Shown: positions 35,025-47,293 of the stretch, in pieces
How positions within the stretch are numbered: the first letter of the stretch is position 1
Layout of the letters: the number at the start of each line of letters is the position of its first letter
Source of the DNA: Lethocerus indicus
Taxonomy: Eukaryota > Arthropoda > Insecta > Hemiptera > Belostomatidae
Assembly: GCA_019843655.1 (NCBI GenBank)
Contig: JACDQD010000005.1
Span: 8,521,575-8,585,574, forward strand
Reading direction: 5' to 3'
Length of the DNA stretch: 64,000 bases
Notes under the pieces: generated by a model
Database searches by the model: none
What the model was told of the DNA's origin: nothing
What the model saw: only the letters and a program-made list of their open reading frames with translations
Translations under genes and position numbers: made by a program

Positions 35025-36084
35025 CAGGAAAAAACCGTAAACCTGTCCGTCTTCCAACAGCGATGATGTTTCAGTAATCGTTTTACTATTGTGCACGGTT
35101 GGGTGAGGAGGACACAGTATCTGTTACTAACCGGCGATTGAACACTTGAGGACATACGGGGCATTCGACTATTTGACCGTTGATGCCAGACATGCCAGCC
35201 ACCGAATAGCTCCAACATTCACACCTCGACCATACAATTTTGTTTAAATATTTTTTATATTGTAACAGGTTTACATTAAATAAATACGCACAGTTATTGT
35301 GTTGCCGAGATGAGATCAGTTCGAATTTACGGCGCGAGAATGAGTTACCATGTATGAGCTCCCAACAACTCGGGGGGAATTCTTAAGTCGTTAACATAAT
35401 TTTAAGGAAGCGATGTACTTTAAGAGGGTAGCTTGTACCGATATTTTTTTGTTACTAAATGTTTTATTATCCCAAAAATTTAGAATTTATTTTAAAACCG
35501 TTACTTACTTTTGAAACCGGTAAAGGAGGCTTGTGGTGATGGATGAAAGGTTGGTTAGAGGGCGCAGTGGGACTTAAATTGGTGGGCTGTAGGCAATGGA
35601 GGAGCGGTAACTTCTGAAGTATTCGCAGAATATAAATTTGATTTCTCGCCAAGGTAACACAGTTTGAACGGAAAGTGTTGTTCTCTACGTACGGTCGTTC
35701 GTAAGTCGGGGAAGAAACCATCCCAAGGAGTTTCACTTCCTGCTCTTGGAATGTTTCTGTAACGGTTCAGGCGTGTTGTCATTAATTAGGATAGTGGCGA
35801 TCCGAAGTTCTGGCTCGTTGCTCGAACCAAAAACCGACCCGGCACTCGTATCTCAGGCTAACACTGCAGTAATCATATCGGGCGGGACATTTCTTCGGGC
35901 TTGAAATGGAAAATATATTGGTCGGAGGTTCAATTTAACCGGATGGGAAAATAAGACTAACTTTTGATTGGACGATTTGGCCGGTGGGTCCCTCCATCGT
36001 GAATTAGTCCATTCTCAAGTGACTGCATCCGCCTTCTAGCTCCTCCTCGACACGGACAGCGTCTCACAATTGTTTATTCATTTA

Positions 36085-36262
36085 TCTATTTTTTTTTTGG
36101 TTCATTCGCTATTCTGTTTGGCATGTGTGAATTTACGTCAAGGATATTTTCCTCGTTTCAAAGCGAAGCGTACCGGCACCTGGAGTCGTTCGCGTCGTCT
36201 ACTGACGGTGGGAAAAACCCGGCAGGGGGGAAAACCTGAATCCACTTGTCCGGCGACAGAGG
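36085..36262 (+). repeat. Dispersed repeat X, copy 2
   Basis: Has gtctactgacggtggg..gaaaacctgaatccacttgtccgg as in copies 1 and 3, and gttcattcgctattctg (36100-36116), which is also found before exons 3 and 4. Confidence 0.6.
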
Positions 36263-36487
36263 GAAAAAATCCTATATTAGGGATATTATGTGACCGGCTA
36301 TTATGTATAACAGTATTACGTATTCTGACTTTTAAAAACATATCACGACATTTCGGTGGAAGTCATCAGACGGGCGGCAAGGATCGCATGGGTGGCGGTG
36401 TTGTTCGAACGATTTCGATTTTATTACATTTTTAATATGAAAAACTTATCGATTTAACGGCTCTAATAGTTGTTTGACGGCCTGCAG

Positions 36488-36672
36488 ATTTCTCGTGTCA
36501 GCAGTGCGGGCGGAAATATCTGCACAAGACGACTCTGATACGTCACCTGCGCTTCGAGTGCGGTCAGAAGCCGAGGTACGGCTGCGAGTTCTGCGCCAAG
36601 AAGTTCACCTACAACCAACAACTCAAGATGCACATGTACCGCCGGCACAAGATAGTCGGCCAGCGCCCGTAG
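36488..36672 (+). CDS. lola: lola alternative 3' exon 22, two zinc fingers
   Basis: Acceptor gacggcctgcag ends at 36487; TAG at 36670. 60 aa, one of the two shortest intact exons: the first finger Cys is at residue 3. C2HC 3-24 (HTTR), C2H2 32-53 (YQQM), linker ECGQKPRYGC. Tail HKIVGQRP. AATAAA at 36922. No early ATG. Confidence 0.9.
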
Positions 36673-38136
36673 CGGCGAAAACTCGGACTGATCTTATGTT
36701 GTAAAGTAATATAAAAAAAACAACATGTCGTAACAGTAGTTTGAACATCTAGCCTAGCCTATTCTAACGTGTGTCTTGTAACTTTTCCAATCTCCGATTT
36801 CTAGGCCGCGACCGACATCATTCGAGTTGAACGACTTGCTGTTGAAGGCACAAAATATTTTGTAAATTGATCATATTTAAAATTGCCGATTTTTGCCTGT
36901 ATTTTTTCTAAACTATTTGTAAATAAAGCCTGAATGATTTGTTAGGATCGTGAAATTTGTTAACCTTGTGTTGTTTAAGTTGGGTAATTTTTTTAATGCG
37001 CTTATAACCTGATTTGTCCATGAACTGGGATATTTTGAATAGACTCTGTCAATTTGAATGTTGTGTCGCTCTTGAAATATGTAAACGATTCAAAAATACG
37101 GATCGTAAATTGCGTATTATATAATTTTGTATTTTTTGTATAGCTACTCGAAAAAAAATACAAAATTGAGATTTAGAGTTTATAATGTTTTAAATCAGTG
37201 TTCGTCTGTTGACGTTATGACTGTGTTTACTGTAGTAACATATATTACAAATTTTATTTATTTTATCGGATTATTTTGTAATATTGTTAAAAATTATTAG
37301 AGTAATTGTATACTACTATTTTCTCTTCTCTTGTACTATATGGGATATTTGTATTTGTTTCAACGCAGAATATAACAGATTTTGGAGTGCCTGCTTATAT
37401 GAAAATATTGAAACCTTCTGCAACTCATTTTCTAACATCGGTCTGAAATGATAATAATGGTTTAGCTGCCTCTCACTCCCCCAACCTCCCATTTAATCGT
37501 GCACAAATATCGTTACCTCTATCCAAGTTTACAGTGTTGCGATCGGCGTCCAACGCGAAATGTCACCAACATCTGAGCTCTGCCAAGTTCAACCTGCCCG
37601 AACCTAACGGAATTAGCGCGTAAGTTCATCTCGTTGACGACATTTCGAAGAATCGGGAAGGATATATGACAACACTAAGGAGCTGGGATGATAATACGAA
37701 CAGGTAAATCATTTTGCGTCTTTTCGCCTGCCTATATCCTCATTTAATTGATCACTCACAATTATAAGTTTTTAGAATACGCAGCATATATAACGTTAAT
37801 TGAAATTTAATCGGCATATTAACTTATTACAAAAACGTACCAAATGTAGATGTGCCAAATAGAGATAATGTCATCTACAATTTTAAAAATTGCGATTTGC
37901 CTTCTTTTCTTTATAATTGTCATGTCGCCTGAATTTCAAGCAGGTAAAATATTAGATATAAAAAATAAATTCTTTTGGTTAGAACTAACTAAAAGGCATC
38001 TCGCCACCGTCAGCCTTTCTCCCCTTATACGCATTTACAAGTTGTTTAGTAACGTCTGTTCTAGAAAACACCCGAATCGCGAAATTTCCATACTATCTGG
38101 CATTAACCGGGACTCGATTTATGGTCGTTTTCGCAG
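36673..38136. other. Interval exon 22 to exon 23
   Basis: AATAAA at 36922; AT-rich, nothing else recognised. Confidence 0.6.
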
Positions 38137-38324
38137 GCGGCGGAGAATCGAAGATGTTCTGGTGCCCCCAGTGCGGCAAGCGTTACACCTACCTGAGGGG
38201 ACTGCAGCGCCACTGGAAGTTCGAGTGCGGCAAAAGCCCACAGTTCAAGTGCCACTGCTGTTCAAAGCTCTTCTACCACAAATACAATATGCTGACGCAC
38301 CTGAAATCTCAACACTGGCCCTGA
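38137..38324 (+). CDS. lola: lola alternative 3' exon 23, two zinc fingers
   Basis: Acceptor ggtcgttttcgcag ends at 38136; TGA at 38322. 61 aa: C2HC 9-30 (YRGR), C2H2 38-59 (HYNT), linker ECGKSPQFKC. Finger 2 begins CHCC, with an extra Cys between the ligands, and is of the Phe type shared with exons 20-22. Tail only WP. AATAAA at 38463. Confidence 0.92.
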
Positions 38325-39648
38325 ATTTCGCCGTAGACGTTTATACTTAAAATATTAAAACTGTTTTAACAGATAAAAAAGTATTCTCAATTTTCAATTT
38401 TCCAACCGTTCTACACGGCCGTTTTACGAGTCCCCACACTACTGCTCTGTTATTTCATTGTAAATAAACTCGTCTTCTTGTTTCATTTTTCGGTTTCAAA
38501 TCCTTACGCCCATTTAGTCCTCATAATCTTCCTAGAACACAAGCTCTCAGTGCCAGCCATTTCTTCCGGGTGTTCCTCAGCATTTGCGTCGCAAAAGTGA
38601 AGCTATTATTCCATTAATACTTATTAAAGTGATTTCACCGAGATAGAAAGTTGATTCTGTGATAAAGTGCAGCATGCGCCCAATACTAATGGCCCACGGT
38701 TTAAAGATCCATTCATTCATTTAATAATTAGATCTGAAACTATGTCATAACCGATATAATTAACTCCGTACCGAGTCTTCCCCTATATGTTACGATAACG
38801 AACACCTCACTGTTTTACAAGTTTCATATTTTAATTGTACATTTCGATTGGAGTCACATAAATGAATGTACATTATCACGTATGATTGACACCACCGAAC
38901 CCTTCAGGATTTCCGGAGTATACGCTTTATTGGTAATCGAACCTTTAATTCCACCTGTCTTATAAATTAGAAAGTAATTGAGGGAGAATTAAATTAAGGA
39001 TCCTCTCTCCGGCCTTGTTTACTCTTGCTGTGTCAATCAGTCAGCACTATCGCTACACTGGTCTGTCCCTTCGTAAAGGTACCGGTCGGGTTCCGCAAGG
39101 GTACCTCACTAGTGACGGTATTCCAAACCCGTCCGCGGACGTTTCGAATTCATTCACGAACCTAGAACGGTGTCTTGAGGCCGCTTAAATTAGTGATATT
39201 TGAAAGTGCTGCTGGGACCGTTTCGCTTCCAGGCTGGCACGGATAACAACTGAAAATCTGGGGTGCAGTGTTATATTCCTTACGGAAAAATGGGAGAATA
39301 ATTATGGAAATCTCAATAACTTCCAGTGAGAACCTCGGCTTCACCTGTTTGTCGGAGATTTATGGAATTTCCACGGCGAGCTCCCCGTGGTATAAGGGCT
39401 TTGTCCCTACTGGGCGTTGTCTGCTTTCTGGAATATGGAAATTTCCCGAAGCATAAATTAGAAATGACCCCGTTGGGTTTCTAGTGGTGCAGCGTCGTCA
39501 CACCAAAATGTTCCTTCTCTTTGTTAAGATTTAACGCTGCCCGATCGTTCGTCGCGTCAAAATCGTTTCCGCGTTTATGGTAAAAAAAATGTTTTCCTTT
39601 TCCCTTTTTTATTAATATTTTTTAATATCCTCGACGACTGTTTTTCAG
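38325..39648. other. Interval exon 23 to exon 24, first part of a tandem unit
   Basis: AATAAA at 38463. At 38943-39005 lies the tail end of a lost exon of the exon 24 type (cctttaattc, then ttagaaagtaatt and gaattaaatt). From there on the sequence runs parallel to 39950-40620. Confidence 0.6.
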
Positions 39649-39956
39649 CGACTGTGATGCTCGGAAGGTACGTGTGCGAACATTGCGGTAAGCGGTCCAA
39701 GCTGAGCGAGCGACTGTCTCGGCACATCCGCGAACAGCACTTGGTCTCTGCTCACAGCTTGAAGTGCCCCTTCTGTTCGTACGCAGCCAAGAGCGGGTCC
39801 AACCTCAAGTCCCACGTTGCATTCAAGCACACGAAAATGTCGACTGTTTCCGACACCGAACCCAAAGGTAGCGCTCAGTTCGACAGAAAGTTGAAATGTG
39901 AATTAATCCCAGGACCTTTAATTCAAAACGTGGATGCTCTTGTGAATAGAAAGTAA
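39649..39956 (+). CDS. lola: lola alternative 3' exon 24, two C2H2 fingers
   Basis: Acceptor cgactgtttttcag ends at 39648; TAA at 39954. 101 aa: both fingers C2H2, 9-30 (LERR) and 39-60 (SSNS), joined by HLVSAHSLKC, a linker unlike the others. 41-residue tail without known motif. It stands apart in finger sequence from exons on both sides. Confidence 0.9.
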
Positions 39957-41931
39957 TTAAGGAAGAATTAAATTCTGGATCCTCTGTTATCCTTTTTCTA
40001 CTTAAATCTTCTTGTAATTTAAAACAACCTGTTGTGCTATTAAAGTGTGTGTAAAACTAACCGGTCTACAGGTACCGGTCGGGTTCAGGGCGGGTACCTG
40101 ATTAGTGACCGTATTCCAAACCCGTTCACGAACCTATAACAGAGTCTTGTGGACGCTAAAACTTGTGATATTGGAATAACCCCGTCTGAAGAGGGAAAAG
40201 AAAATAACTACAAATCTGGGGTGCAGTGTTTTAGTCCTTAAGGAAAAATGGGGAAATAATTATAGAAACTCAATAACTTCCGGGGAGAAGCCCGGGTTGA
40301 CCTCTTTGTCCGAGATTTTTGGAATGTCCTGGCTGGGATGTCCTGGGGGAGCACCCCGTGGAAAGGGTTTTGCCCCTACAGGCGTTGTCTCCTTTGTGGA
40401 AAGTGAAAATTTCCCGAAGAATAATTTATAAATGATCCCGTTGGGTTTCTAGTGGTGCGGCGTCATCGCACCAAAATGTCCCTTCTCTAAGGCGTTAAGA
40501 TTTAACGCTGCCCGATAGTTCGTCGCGTAAAAATCTTGTCGGCGTATATGGTAAAAAAAATGTTTTCCTTTTACCTTTTTTTTTATTTCTTTTTTTTAAT
40601 ATCCTCGACGACTGTTTTTCAGTGACTGTGATGCCTGGCAAGCACGTGTGCTAACAGTGCGGTAAACGGTTCAGGCAGAAGGCGGGAAAGCTTCAGCACA
40701 TTCGCGAACAGCACTTAGCCTCTGCTCACAGCTTCAAGTGCCCCTTCTACGCAGACAAGAGGGGGTGCCAACTCTAGATCCATGTCGCATTGAAGCACAC
40801 GGACACAATCTCCGCTGATTACGACAAAACCGAACGGCGCTTTGGCCTAGTGTAAAGCGCAGTGATTCGAAATGTCAATTAATCCAAGGACCTTTAATTC
40901 AACATGGATGGTCTGGTGAATTAGAAAATAATTGACGAAAAATTAAATTCATAAACGACCACGCTTTACGAGACCAAAGCCAAAGGGAGAGCGCTCAGAT
41001 GTATCAATTAATAGCCCGCATAAATACTTTTGCCCACATTGAGTAACAAAGAATACAACTAGAAAATTAAGTTTTAGATTATTATTTTTTAGATTATTAT
41101 TTTTTAGATGATTAGAAAATTGTACTTTACTACTGTCCAGTGCCTTTAGTGAGACGAAAGATTGTGAAATTATCCGATTAGAAGAGAAGTTATGACTCGT
41201 ATCATAACTCGTTTGTATCTATTGAATTTACAATTTAAAACATTTGTTTTAGTGACAACGTAATGAATAGGAGTATTTGCCCTTTTTCGTTATATGATCT
41301 TTAGTGGAAATAATTGCATGTTTTAAATCAAATACAAGTGAAATAAAAGTTTCGAAAGTGTCTTGGATTATTTTCTTGGAAAAATTACACTCCATTGCTG
41401 TAAATATATCCTGTTTATCCTTTAAGAACTATGCGTATCGATTGTTTGACGAATTAGTTCTATTTCCTGTTCAATTTACTGTGTCAAATATTCATAACTA
41501 TATAACACATAAAAATAAATTGGATTTTGTTATAGAAACATTTAGGTTCAAAATCTTTGAACTAAGTCGCTTTGTCCTTTGTCGCTGATAACTATTGAAA
41601 ATTGGATCTCCAGTCTGTTATTACTATCATAACATTAACTCTGTAATGTAGATAATACAAATTCCTTGTAATAGCCTTGTGTATAATGCCTATAGAAAAG
41701 TGGCGCGGAAATAATATCATATTTTTTACATATCTCATAATAGCCAATAATATCATACCCATAATACCCAATAAGCAAACAAACATAAAACAATATCTCA
41801 AATGCAGTGCGTCTTAAGTGTAAGAAATGCGTTTATAATGGTTTCTTAGTACCTTCCGTACCTGCTAACAGGTGTGTGACTTCGAAAAACAGAATGTTCT
41901 GACAGGGGCCAAATTGTTTATTTGTTTGCAG
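39957..41931. other. Interval exon 24 to exon 25
   Basis: Second tandem unit with psi-d, then AT-rich sequence from 40960. The frame at 41304-41588 has no domain. Confidence 0.6.
40623..40854 (+). pseudogene. psi-d: dead tandem copy of exon 24
   Basis: Acceptor cgactgtttttcag ends at 40622, same phase. In-frame TAA at 40652 replaces the residue after the first Cys; six bases are missing at the second finger's Cys pair (CPFY for CPFCSY), and a second stop follows at CQL. Most of the rest still aligns codon by codon. Confidence 0.88.
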
Positions 41932-42137
41932 GCTACAGGTGCGACATCTGCGGTAAAGTGTACAGGAACAAGCCCTCGTTGACCAGACACGTTTCCTACG
42001 AGTGCCGGAAAGAACCGCAGTTCTGCTGTCCCTACTGTCCCTACAGGGCCAAGAGGAATTACCACCTGATGACGCACATAGCCAATGTACACAATTCCGC
42101 CCAGATAATGACCGCGAAAAATGTTATACACAACTAG
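41932..42137 (+). CDS. lola: lola alternative 3' exon 25, two zinc fingers
   Basis: Acceptor tatttgtttgcag ends at 41931; TAG at 42135. 67 aa: C2HC 3-24 (NPSR), C2H2 32-53 (RYHT), linker ECRKEPQFCC with Arg for Gly and an extra Cys. Tail NSAQIMTAKNVIHN. Exon 26 follows 319 bases on and is its nearest relative. Confidence 0.92.
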
Positions 42138-42456
42138 GCGATTGCTCTGGAAGTTGGAAACCCCTTTACAATGTTAACGTTAATAAAGATTTTTTTACAT
42201 TTTCATTAAAATTTGTTTTCACAAATTTGACATATTCGTTGAAATCAAAATTTATCTCTACCTGTGGCATGCAATCAATGGGACCAACCCGAGTTCGTGG
42301 AGAACTTAAGGTGTGTCCAGAGGGCGCGGGGGGTAGCGAATACTCGAGTTTTCTTCGTGAAATTACTATTGTCTTTTTGTTTTTCTTTGAGAAAATTCAT
42401 AACGGTCGAAACGTTCCAGAAGCGATACTGATTGTATTTTGCTTTTTTATTTTCAG
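42138..42456. other. Short interval exon 25 to exon 26
   Basis: 319 bases, AT-rich, ends in a long pyrimidine tract. Nothing else. Confidence 0.65.
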
Positions 42457-42659
42457 TTGCCGGCGGCGACTACAGTTGCCGATCGTGCGGTAAAGTGTAC
42501 AGGTACAAGCAGACGTTGAAGCGTCACCAGAGGCTCGAGTGCGGCAAAGAGCCGCAGTTCGTCTGCCCCCACTGCCCGTACAGGGCCAAGCAGAACGTCC
42601 ATCTGACCTGTCACATGCTAAACAAGCACATGCTAATGATGCATGCCGCACAAAACTGA
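42457..42659 (+). CDS. lola: lola alternative 3' exon 26, two zinc fingers
   Basis: Acceptor tttttattttcag ends at 42456; TGA at 42657. 66 aa: C2HC 7-28 (YQTR), C2H2 36-57 (QVHC), consensus linker ECGKEPQFVC. Met-rich tail. AATAAA at 42888. This exon is among the closest to the textbook lola finger pair. Confidence 0.94.
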
Positions 42660-43423
42660 TTCAGTCTTAGATCTTTTTTTATTTATTTACAAATGACAAT
42701 TACAGAACTCGGTTATAGACTACCTCCCGTAGTTAGTATTGATTAAAGTCGCTTGATCCGGCGCATCATAGATATTATATATTTTTGTTCCTTCCCTTAA
42801 TTCCAACTTACATGTTTCAACTAAATTTCAGAAGGCATTGAGGATTGATATGTATGTAAAGATTAATTTATCTCAGTGTCAATTCTGAATAAAGTATTTA
42901 GAATTTTTGTTATTTATATTATAAAGATAATGTTATTGTTGTTAATATCAGCCTGGTGGTTGTATTTATTAGGCTTCAAAAATACTTTCGGAATAATTCA
43001 AGTCGGACAGACAGTATTTTCAAGCAAAGCGAGAAATGCAATTGTGTAAATTAGGATATATGTATATGATTTATGTTATTTAATGTGTGCCTGTAATTAC
43101 ATTCTTAGAATAGAAACACCTGCCGAAACTGTATGTTTTCATTGACCATTCATTAATAAAGTAGATTTTTAAATAACAGAGACCTCATTAACATTTTGTT
43201 ATACTCGGTATTATAAAAGTAGAAGAAGATTATTATTGTTAATTAGCATTAGGGATACTAAGATATTTACGTATAGTTTACGAAGTTCGCGCTCATGAAC
43301 CAGAAAAATCTCATATTTTGAGTAAATTTACAATTTTGTGTTGGGCCGCGGTTTTGACAGGACTCCAATAATGAAATCCATTTCTCCTTTATTTATCTAT
43401 CTCTAATCGTGTCTATATTTCAG
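42660..43423. other. Interval exon 26 to exon 27
   Basis: AATAAA at 42888; nothing else recognised. Confidence 0.6.
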
Positions 43424-43608
43424 ACGAGGCGAAGAACTTCTATTGCCTGAAGTGCGGTAAGTCGTACTCGCGCAAGTTCACTCTGAAACGCCACTTGGAC
43501 CTCGTGTGCGGCAAAGAACCGCAGTTCTCGTGCAACCTGTGCTCCTACAGGGGCAAGCGCAAAGACAACCTCCAGTCGCACCTCTATTGGAAGCACTCTC
43601 AGCGTTGA
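43424..43608 (+). CDS. lola: lola alternative 3' exon 27, two zinc fingers
   Basis: Acceptor gtgtctatatttcag ends at 43423; TGA at 43606; no early ATG. 60 aa: C2HC 7-28 (RFTR), C2H2 36-57 (RDNS), linker VCGKEPQFSC. Tail SQR. AATAAA at 43618, nine bases after the stop. Confidence 0.93.
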
Positions 43609-44957
43609 AATAATAGTAATAAATAAATAAATAAAGTGTGCGCAAAGTCCGGGTTTACAGAGACAGTGTCGTGGTGCTGCGGGTTTTACAACCGCGGGCT
43701 TCGCTCCAACTTCGAATTACTGTACGTGAAAAGTCTGTAGCATAGGACGTGATCCACACTGAGGATACATAGTAGGGCAAAATCTTCACGTATGTGAACG
43801 GTTTTTGTAGCCGAGTGGATTTCATCGGTTTCAATAAGAAATCCGAGACAGGATTGCAAGACAAATAATTGAACATGAACTGCAGTCATTTCCCGCGTTT
43901 GAAAAAGTTAATTTCCTACTTTAAATATAATTTCATTCTTAGATGTCGTGTGTTTCTGTCTCCTCTCGCTGGTCTTTTACTAGACCGGTTTCGGCTGCTC
44001 GCCATCTTCAGTATTCGTGTTAGTACCTTTTAGCACTTTGGATGTATTTTGGGCATCCTCACTGCTGTCACTTGTACCTTGGTGGTTGTCTGTCGTGTGT
44101 ATATATACGTGTCTTGTTATTGTGTTATTTGGCTTCTTATGTTGTTGGTGGGGGATTTTGTACAGACACCCACCACAGTACAAGTGACAGTGAGGATGCC
44201 CAAAAAAACATCCAAAGTGCCAAAAGTGACTAACACCGCTATTGAAGATGGCGAGCAGCCGAAACCAGTCTAGCAAAAGACCAGCGAGAGGAGATAGAAA
44301 CACACGAAATCTACGGTATTCCAACCCCTCGCAGACCATAAAACAGGTATCTTAAACTAATAATTTCATTCGCTCCAGAAATCGTTAAAATAAAAAGACT
44401 ATTAAATTATTACGCCGGCTTTCCACGCGTGAAGCTCATGAATTTTTGTATGTTTAACATTTAGAATAAAATATAACCTCATTAGTATTATTACTTTATT
44501 GGCGTTTCTTTCCGCTTTTAAAGTTAACTCGAGGAACATTCGTTGTATATTTTTGTAACAAATTACCAAATAAAAAGACTTTTCTATCCCTTTTCAGTCT
44601 GAAAATTCGAGTCAGTAAAAATTCCATATTTTACAGTTTTTTTTGCGGTTTTCATCAATTTTGAAAATAATAAACGAATAATTACATTTGTTTGACACAT
44701 TGGATTTTGTTTTCCCTTTTAATTCTCCTAAACCAACCTGCAAATTCCTAGTTCGTTCTAGTTTCTTCGCTCACTTCGGACGTTCATCCATGTTCAGTTC
44801 ATCGCCATTATGCACACAGGTACAAGTTCTACAGTCCGGTACCTCTCTACAGTTTATTCTTCTGTACACAGTATATTCGTACGTGACGAACCTCGTGTGG
44901 TAAGTCACGAACGCGATCGATTATTTCCGCTAATCCGATCATTTCACCCTTTTCCAG
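43609..44957. other. Interval exon 27 to exon 28
   Basis: AATAAA repeats at 43618-43635 and a Penelope-like fold-back element (43942-44350). Remainder unremarkable. Confidence 0.6.
43942..44350. mobile_element. Penelope-like fold-back element, both arms
   Basis: Left arm from gtgtgtttctgtctcctctc through ggtttcggctgctcgccatc, right arm gatggcgagcagccgaaacc to cgcagaccataaaacaggtat. Outer left tip is missing. No coding part. Confidence 0.85.
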
Positions 44958-45187
44958 CCGCAGGTTCTTCGATGCCCGGCGGGGATTGGCTGGCGAACGG
45001 TTTCAAGTGCCGGCAGTCGTGCGGCCGTGTGTACTCCAGCATCGGCAACCTGAACAGGCACCTGAGGTACGAGTGCGGCCGCGAGAAGCAGTTCAAGTGC
45101 CAGCACTGCCAGTACAGGGCCAGGCACAGGTCCCATCTGATATCGCACAACGCCTGCAGGCACAAAGCTCCAGCCGTATTCATCTAG
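44958..45187 (+). CDS. lola: lola alternative 3' exon 28, two zinc fingers, odd Cys spacing
   Basis: Acceptor accctttttccag ends at 44957; a second acceptor six bases on (ccgcag, ends 44963) keeps the frame. TAG at 45185. 75 aa: finger 1 reads CRQSCGRVY, a C-X3-C instead of C-X2-C pair, ending C2HC at 39 (helix SGNR); finger 2 C2H2 47-68 (HSHS). Linker ECGREKQFKC. AATAAA at 45246. Confidence 0.9.
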
Positions 45188-46273
45188 ACCCCCTTCGAGA
45201 CTACAAGATCAACTCTTCCCGTCCCGTTTTACGTTCTGCACCCCTAATAAAATTATTTGTTTGAAATAGAAATTGTTATACAAATTAAAACTGTAAGACA
45301 ATTGTGAGTTACGATTATTACCATACGGAAATATCCGTAATAATAACGTTTAGTTATAACTAACTTCATCACTCATTAAAGAGTATTTTGAGCCGTTAAA
45401 ATGAGAAAAACCCCAGCAAAATGCCTGAATATTTTTTGCTCTCGAGAATAAGAAAGATTATTTTTGTTTCTCCTACTTCAAATAGGATCATGTTTATTGG
45501 TTAAGAGTTTTTTAAACGTGGCTAAAATAAAACTAAAATGTTATCTGCCCCCCTCCCCAAGGGGTGTTACTGTTAGGGCTTTAAGCCATTTTTTTACTCT
45601 TATATATAAAGCAGGCTCGCGGATATTTTAAAATCTATAAATAGTAAAATCTCCAACCTCACCGTACATACAGATCTTAAAGACCTGACGGCATATATGA
45701 GACGTGACAAGTCCATGTATATTCAGTTATATTATAAGTGATATATAAGAATGAAATAGTATGTTTTGGTGTTCACAGAATTCATGGAATCATTTTGAAA
45801 GTACAGTATTATGTGTGTAATTGAATAATTAATTAATAATACTTGTAAATAGTTAAAATTGATGAGATATTTAGATGAATCCAGTAATAAATGTATCCTG
45901 TGGCTTAACTAAATTGTAGTGCCAACATAAAATATTATCGAAGAGACATTTTTTAAATATTGTACATTAGCTCCTAGCAAATAGCAATTACAAATTGTTT
46001 GTATTGCGGATATTTGTGAGTTTTGTATTTTTAGCAAAATTCTATTCGGCAATAAGTTTTAATACCACTATTCTTTCCTGGGTATTCGTCCGAGGCGAAT
46101 TACTCCCATTCACAACTTTTTCGAAGCACAATAAGTACTTTTTATTTTATGTTACTCGACATGCCCGATGATAATACAATCTGAACGTACGTTAAAAAAT
46201 AAAAATAAGTGATTTATAAATATAAAACAGGTTATTTTATGCAGTAGTATAGCAGAGGTTTGTATGTTCCCAG
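45188..46273. other. Interval exon 28 to exon 29
   Basis: AATAAA at 45246; AT-rich, nothing else recognised. Confidence 0.6.
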
Positions 46274-46542
46274 ATAAAGGCAAAAAACCTTTCAGTTGCG
46301 GGAAGTGTGGCAGAAAGTACAAATACAAATCTGGTTTGTGTCAACACGTCCGCTACGAATGTTCGGGCGATAGGAATTTCCAGTGCGGATATTGCCCATT
46401 CGCTTCCAAACGGAAGGATACATTAAAAATCATATTTTTAATATTCACAAGTCAAATATCCAAGGTAATAATAAAAAAATATGCAGTACAATATTTTTTG
46501 TTTATAATGACGGTAGGGGGAGAGACAGAGAACTTTGAATAA
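46274..46542 (+). CDS. lola: lola-like exon 29: finger 1 intact, finger 2 frameshifted
   Basis: Acceptor gtatgttcccag ends at 46273. Finger 1 C2HC 8-29 (YSGQ) and the Cys pair of finger 2 (37, 40) are present, linker ECSGDRNFQC. In the copy at 53.1 kb finger 2 goes on as KYHIFNIH, but here one base is missing after the lysine, so both His are lost and the frame runs as an unrelated hydrophobic tail to TAA (88 aa). The sequence aatatccaag|gtaata at 46465 looks like a splice donor. Probably a recent casualty. Confidence 0.65.
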
Positions 46543-46651
46543 TCATGTTTATGATAACTGACTTCTAATTATAGTCGATGTAGAAGATTAAAACGTGTCA
46601 TGTATGTACACTACTCTAGAGGAGGAGGAGGGTAATTTGTTGTGTTCCCAT

Positions 46652-46749
46652 GTATAATGGGAAAGCGTATCAGCTGCATGAAGTTCCGCAGAACGTACAA
46701 AAACAAAAAGTGCTTGACGCAACACCAGCGTCTCATATGTGCCGGCTGA
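46652..46749 (+). pseudogene. psi-e: single-finger exon with lost acceptor
   Basis: Copy of exon 31. The acceptor reads ttcccatg instead of ttcccag, and the second Cys of the finger is Phe (KFRR for KCRR). TGA at 46747. Confidence 0.8.
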
Positions 46750-47293
46750 AATTTTAGCGCGAATATTACCCCTACGCCAATACTTCAGCAGTTGTATTCT
46801 GTTAAACAACATATTGTTACGTTTCACCCACAAAATATCACTGGTAACAATAAAAATTTTAGTAATAATACAGTTTTTTTTAAACGTAATTTATACATAA
46901 ATACGCTTATTTTGGTCTTGTTGGGACTAAATGCTGGATGGAGGGGTTGAAAATTGGAAGAGCAGTTCCAATTACAGCGAGTGGAGAAAGAACGAGAAAA
47001 AAGGGAGAGAGAGAAAAAGAGACAGATCGAGAGGAGAGAACCTTGAATAATCTCGTTTTTTTGTCTGTATTTGCCAAAGTGTTTCTGTCGTTATTCCTTC
47101 GACTCGGGTGGGGAGTTGCAGAATCTTCTTTTAAGTTTAACTTCTCAAGTCGGGGAGCGTTTTCATTGTTCCTTAGCTGGACCGGACCGGTTTCAGCGGC
47201 GAGTGGAAACGGGGAATTGCGAGCGCGATACTTCGTCGGGTTACTTTTTTACTGTTAACCCTGTTCGTTTTGATTCTTTCCACTGAATTTCAG

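Larger units (their letters stand above)
34178..36487. other. Interval exon 21 to exon 22
   Basis: Contains the 275-bp tandem repeat (34198-35024), a minus-strand finger-like scrap (about 35050-35180) and dispersed repeat X copy 2. No exon called. Confidence 0.6.
38943..40960 (+). repeat. Tandem unit of about 980 bp carrying exon 24 and psi-d
   Basis: The motif agaaagtaatt(g/a)..gaattaaatt recurs at about 38968, 39950 and (altered) 40925. Within each unit follow ggtaccggtcgggtt, an acceptor tttttcag and a finger exon. Unit 1 holds exon 24, unit 2 the dead psi-d; only the 3' end of a preceding unit is left. Confidence 0.85.
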
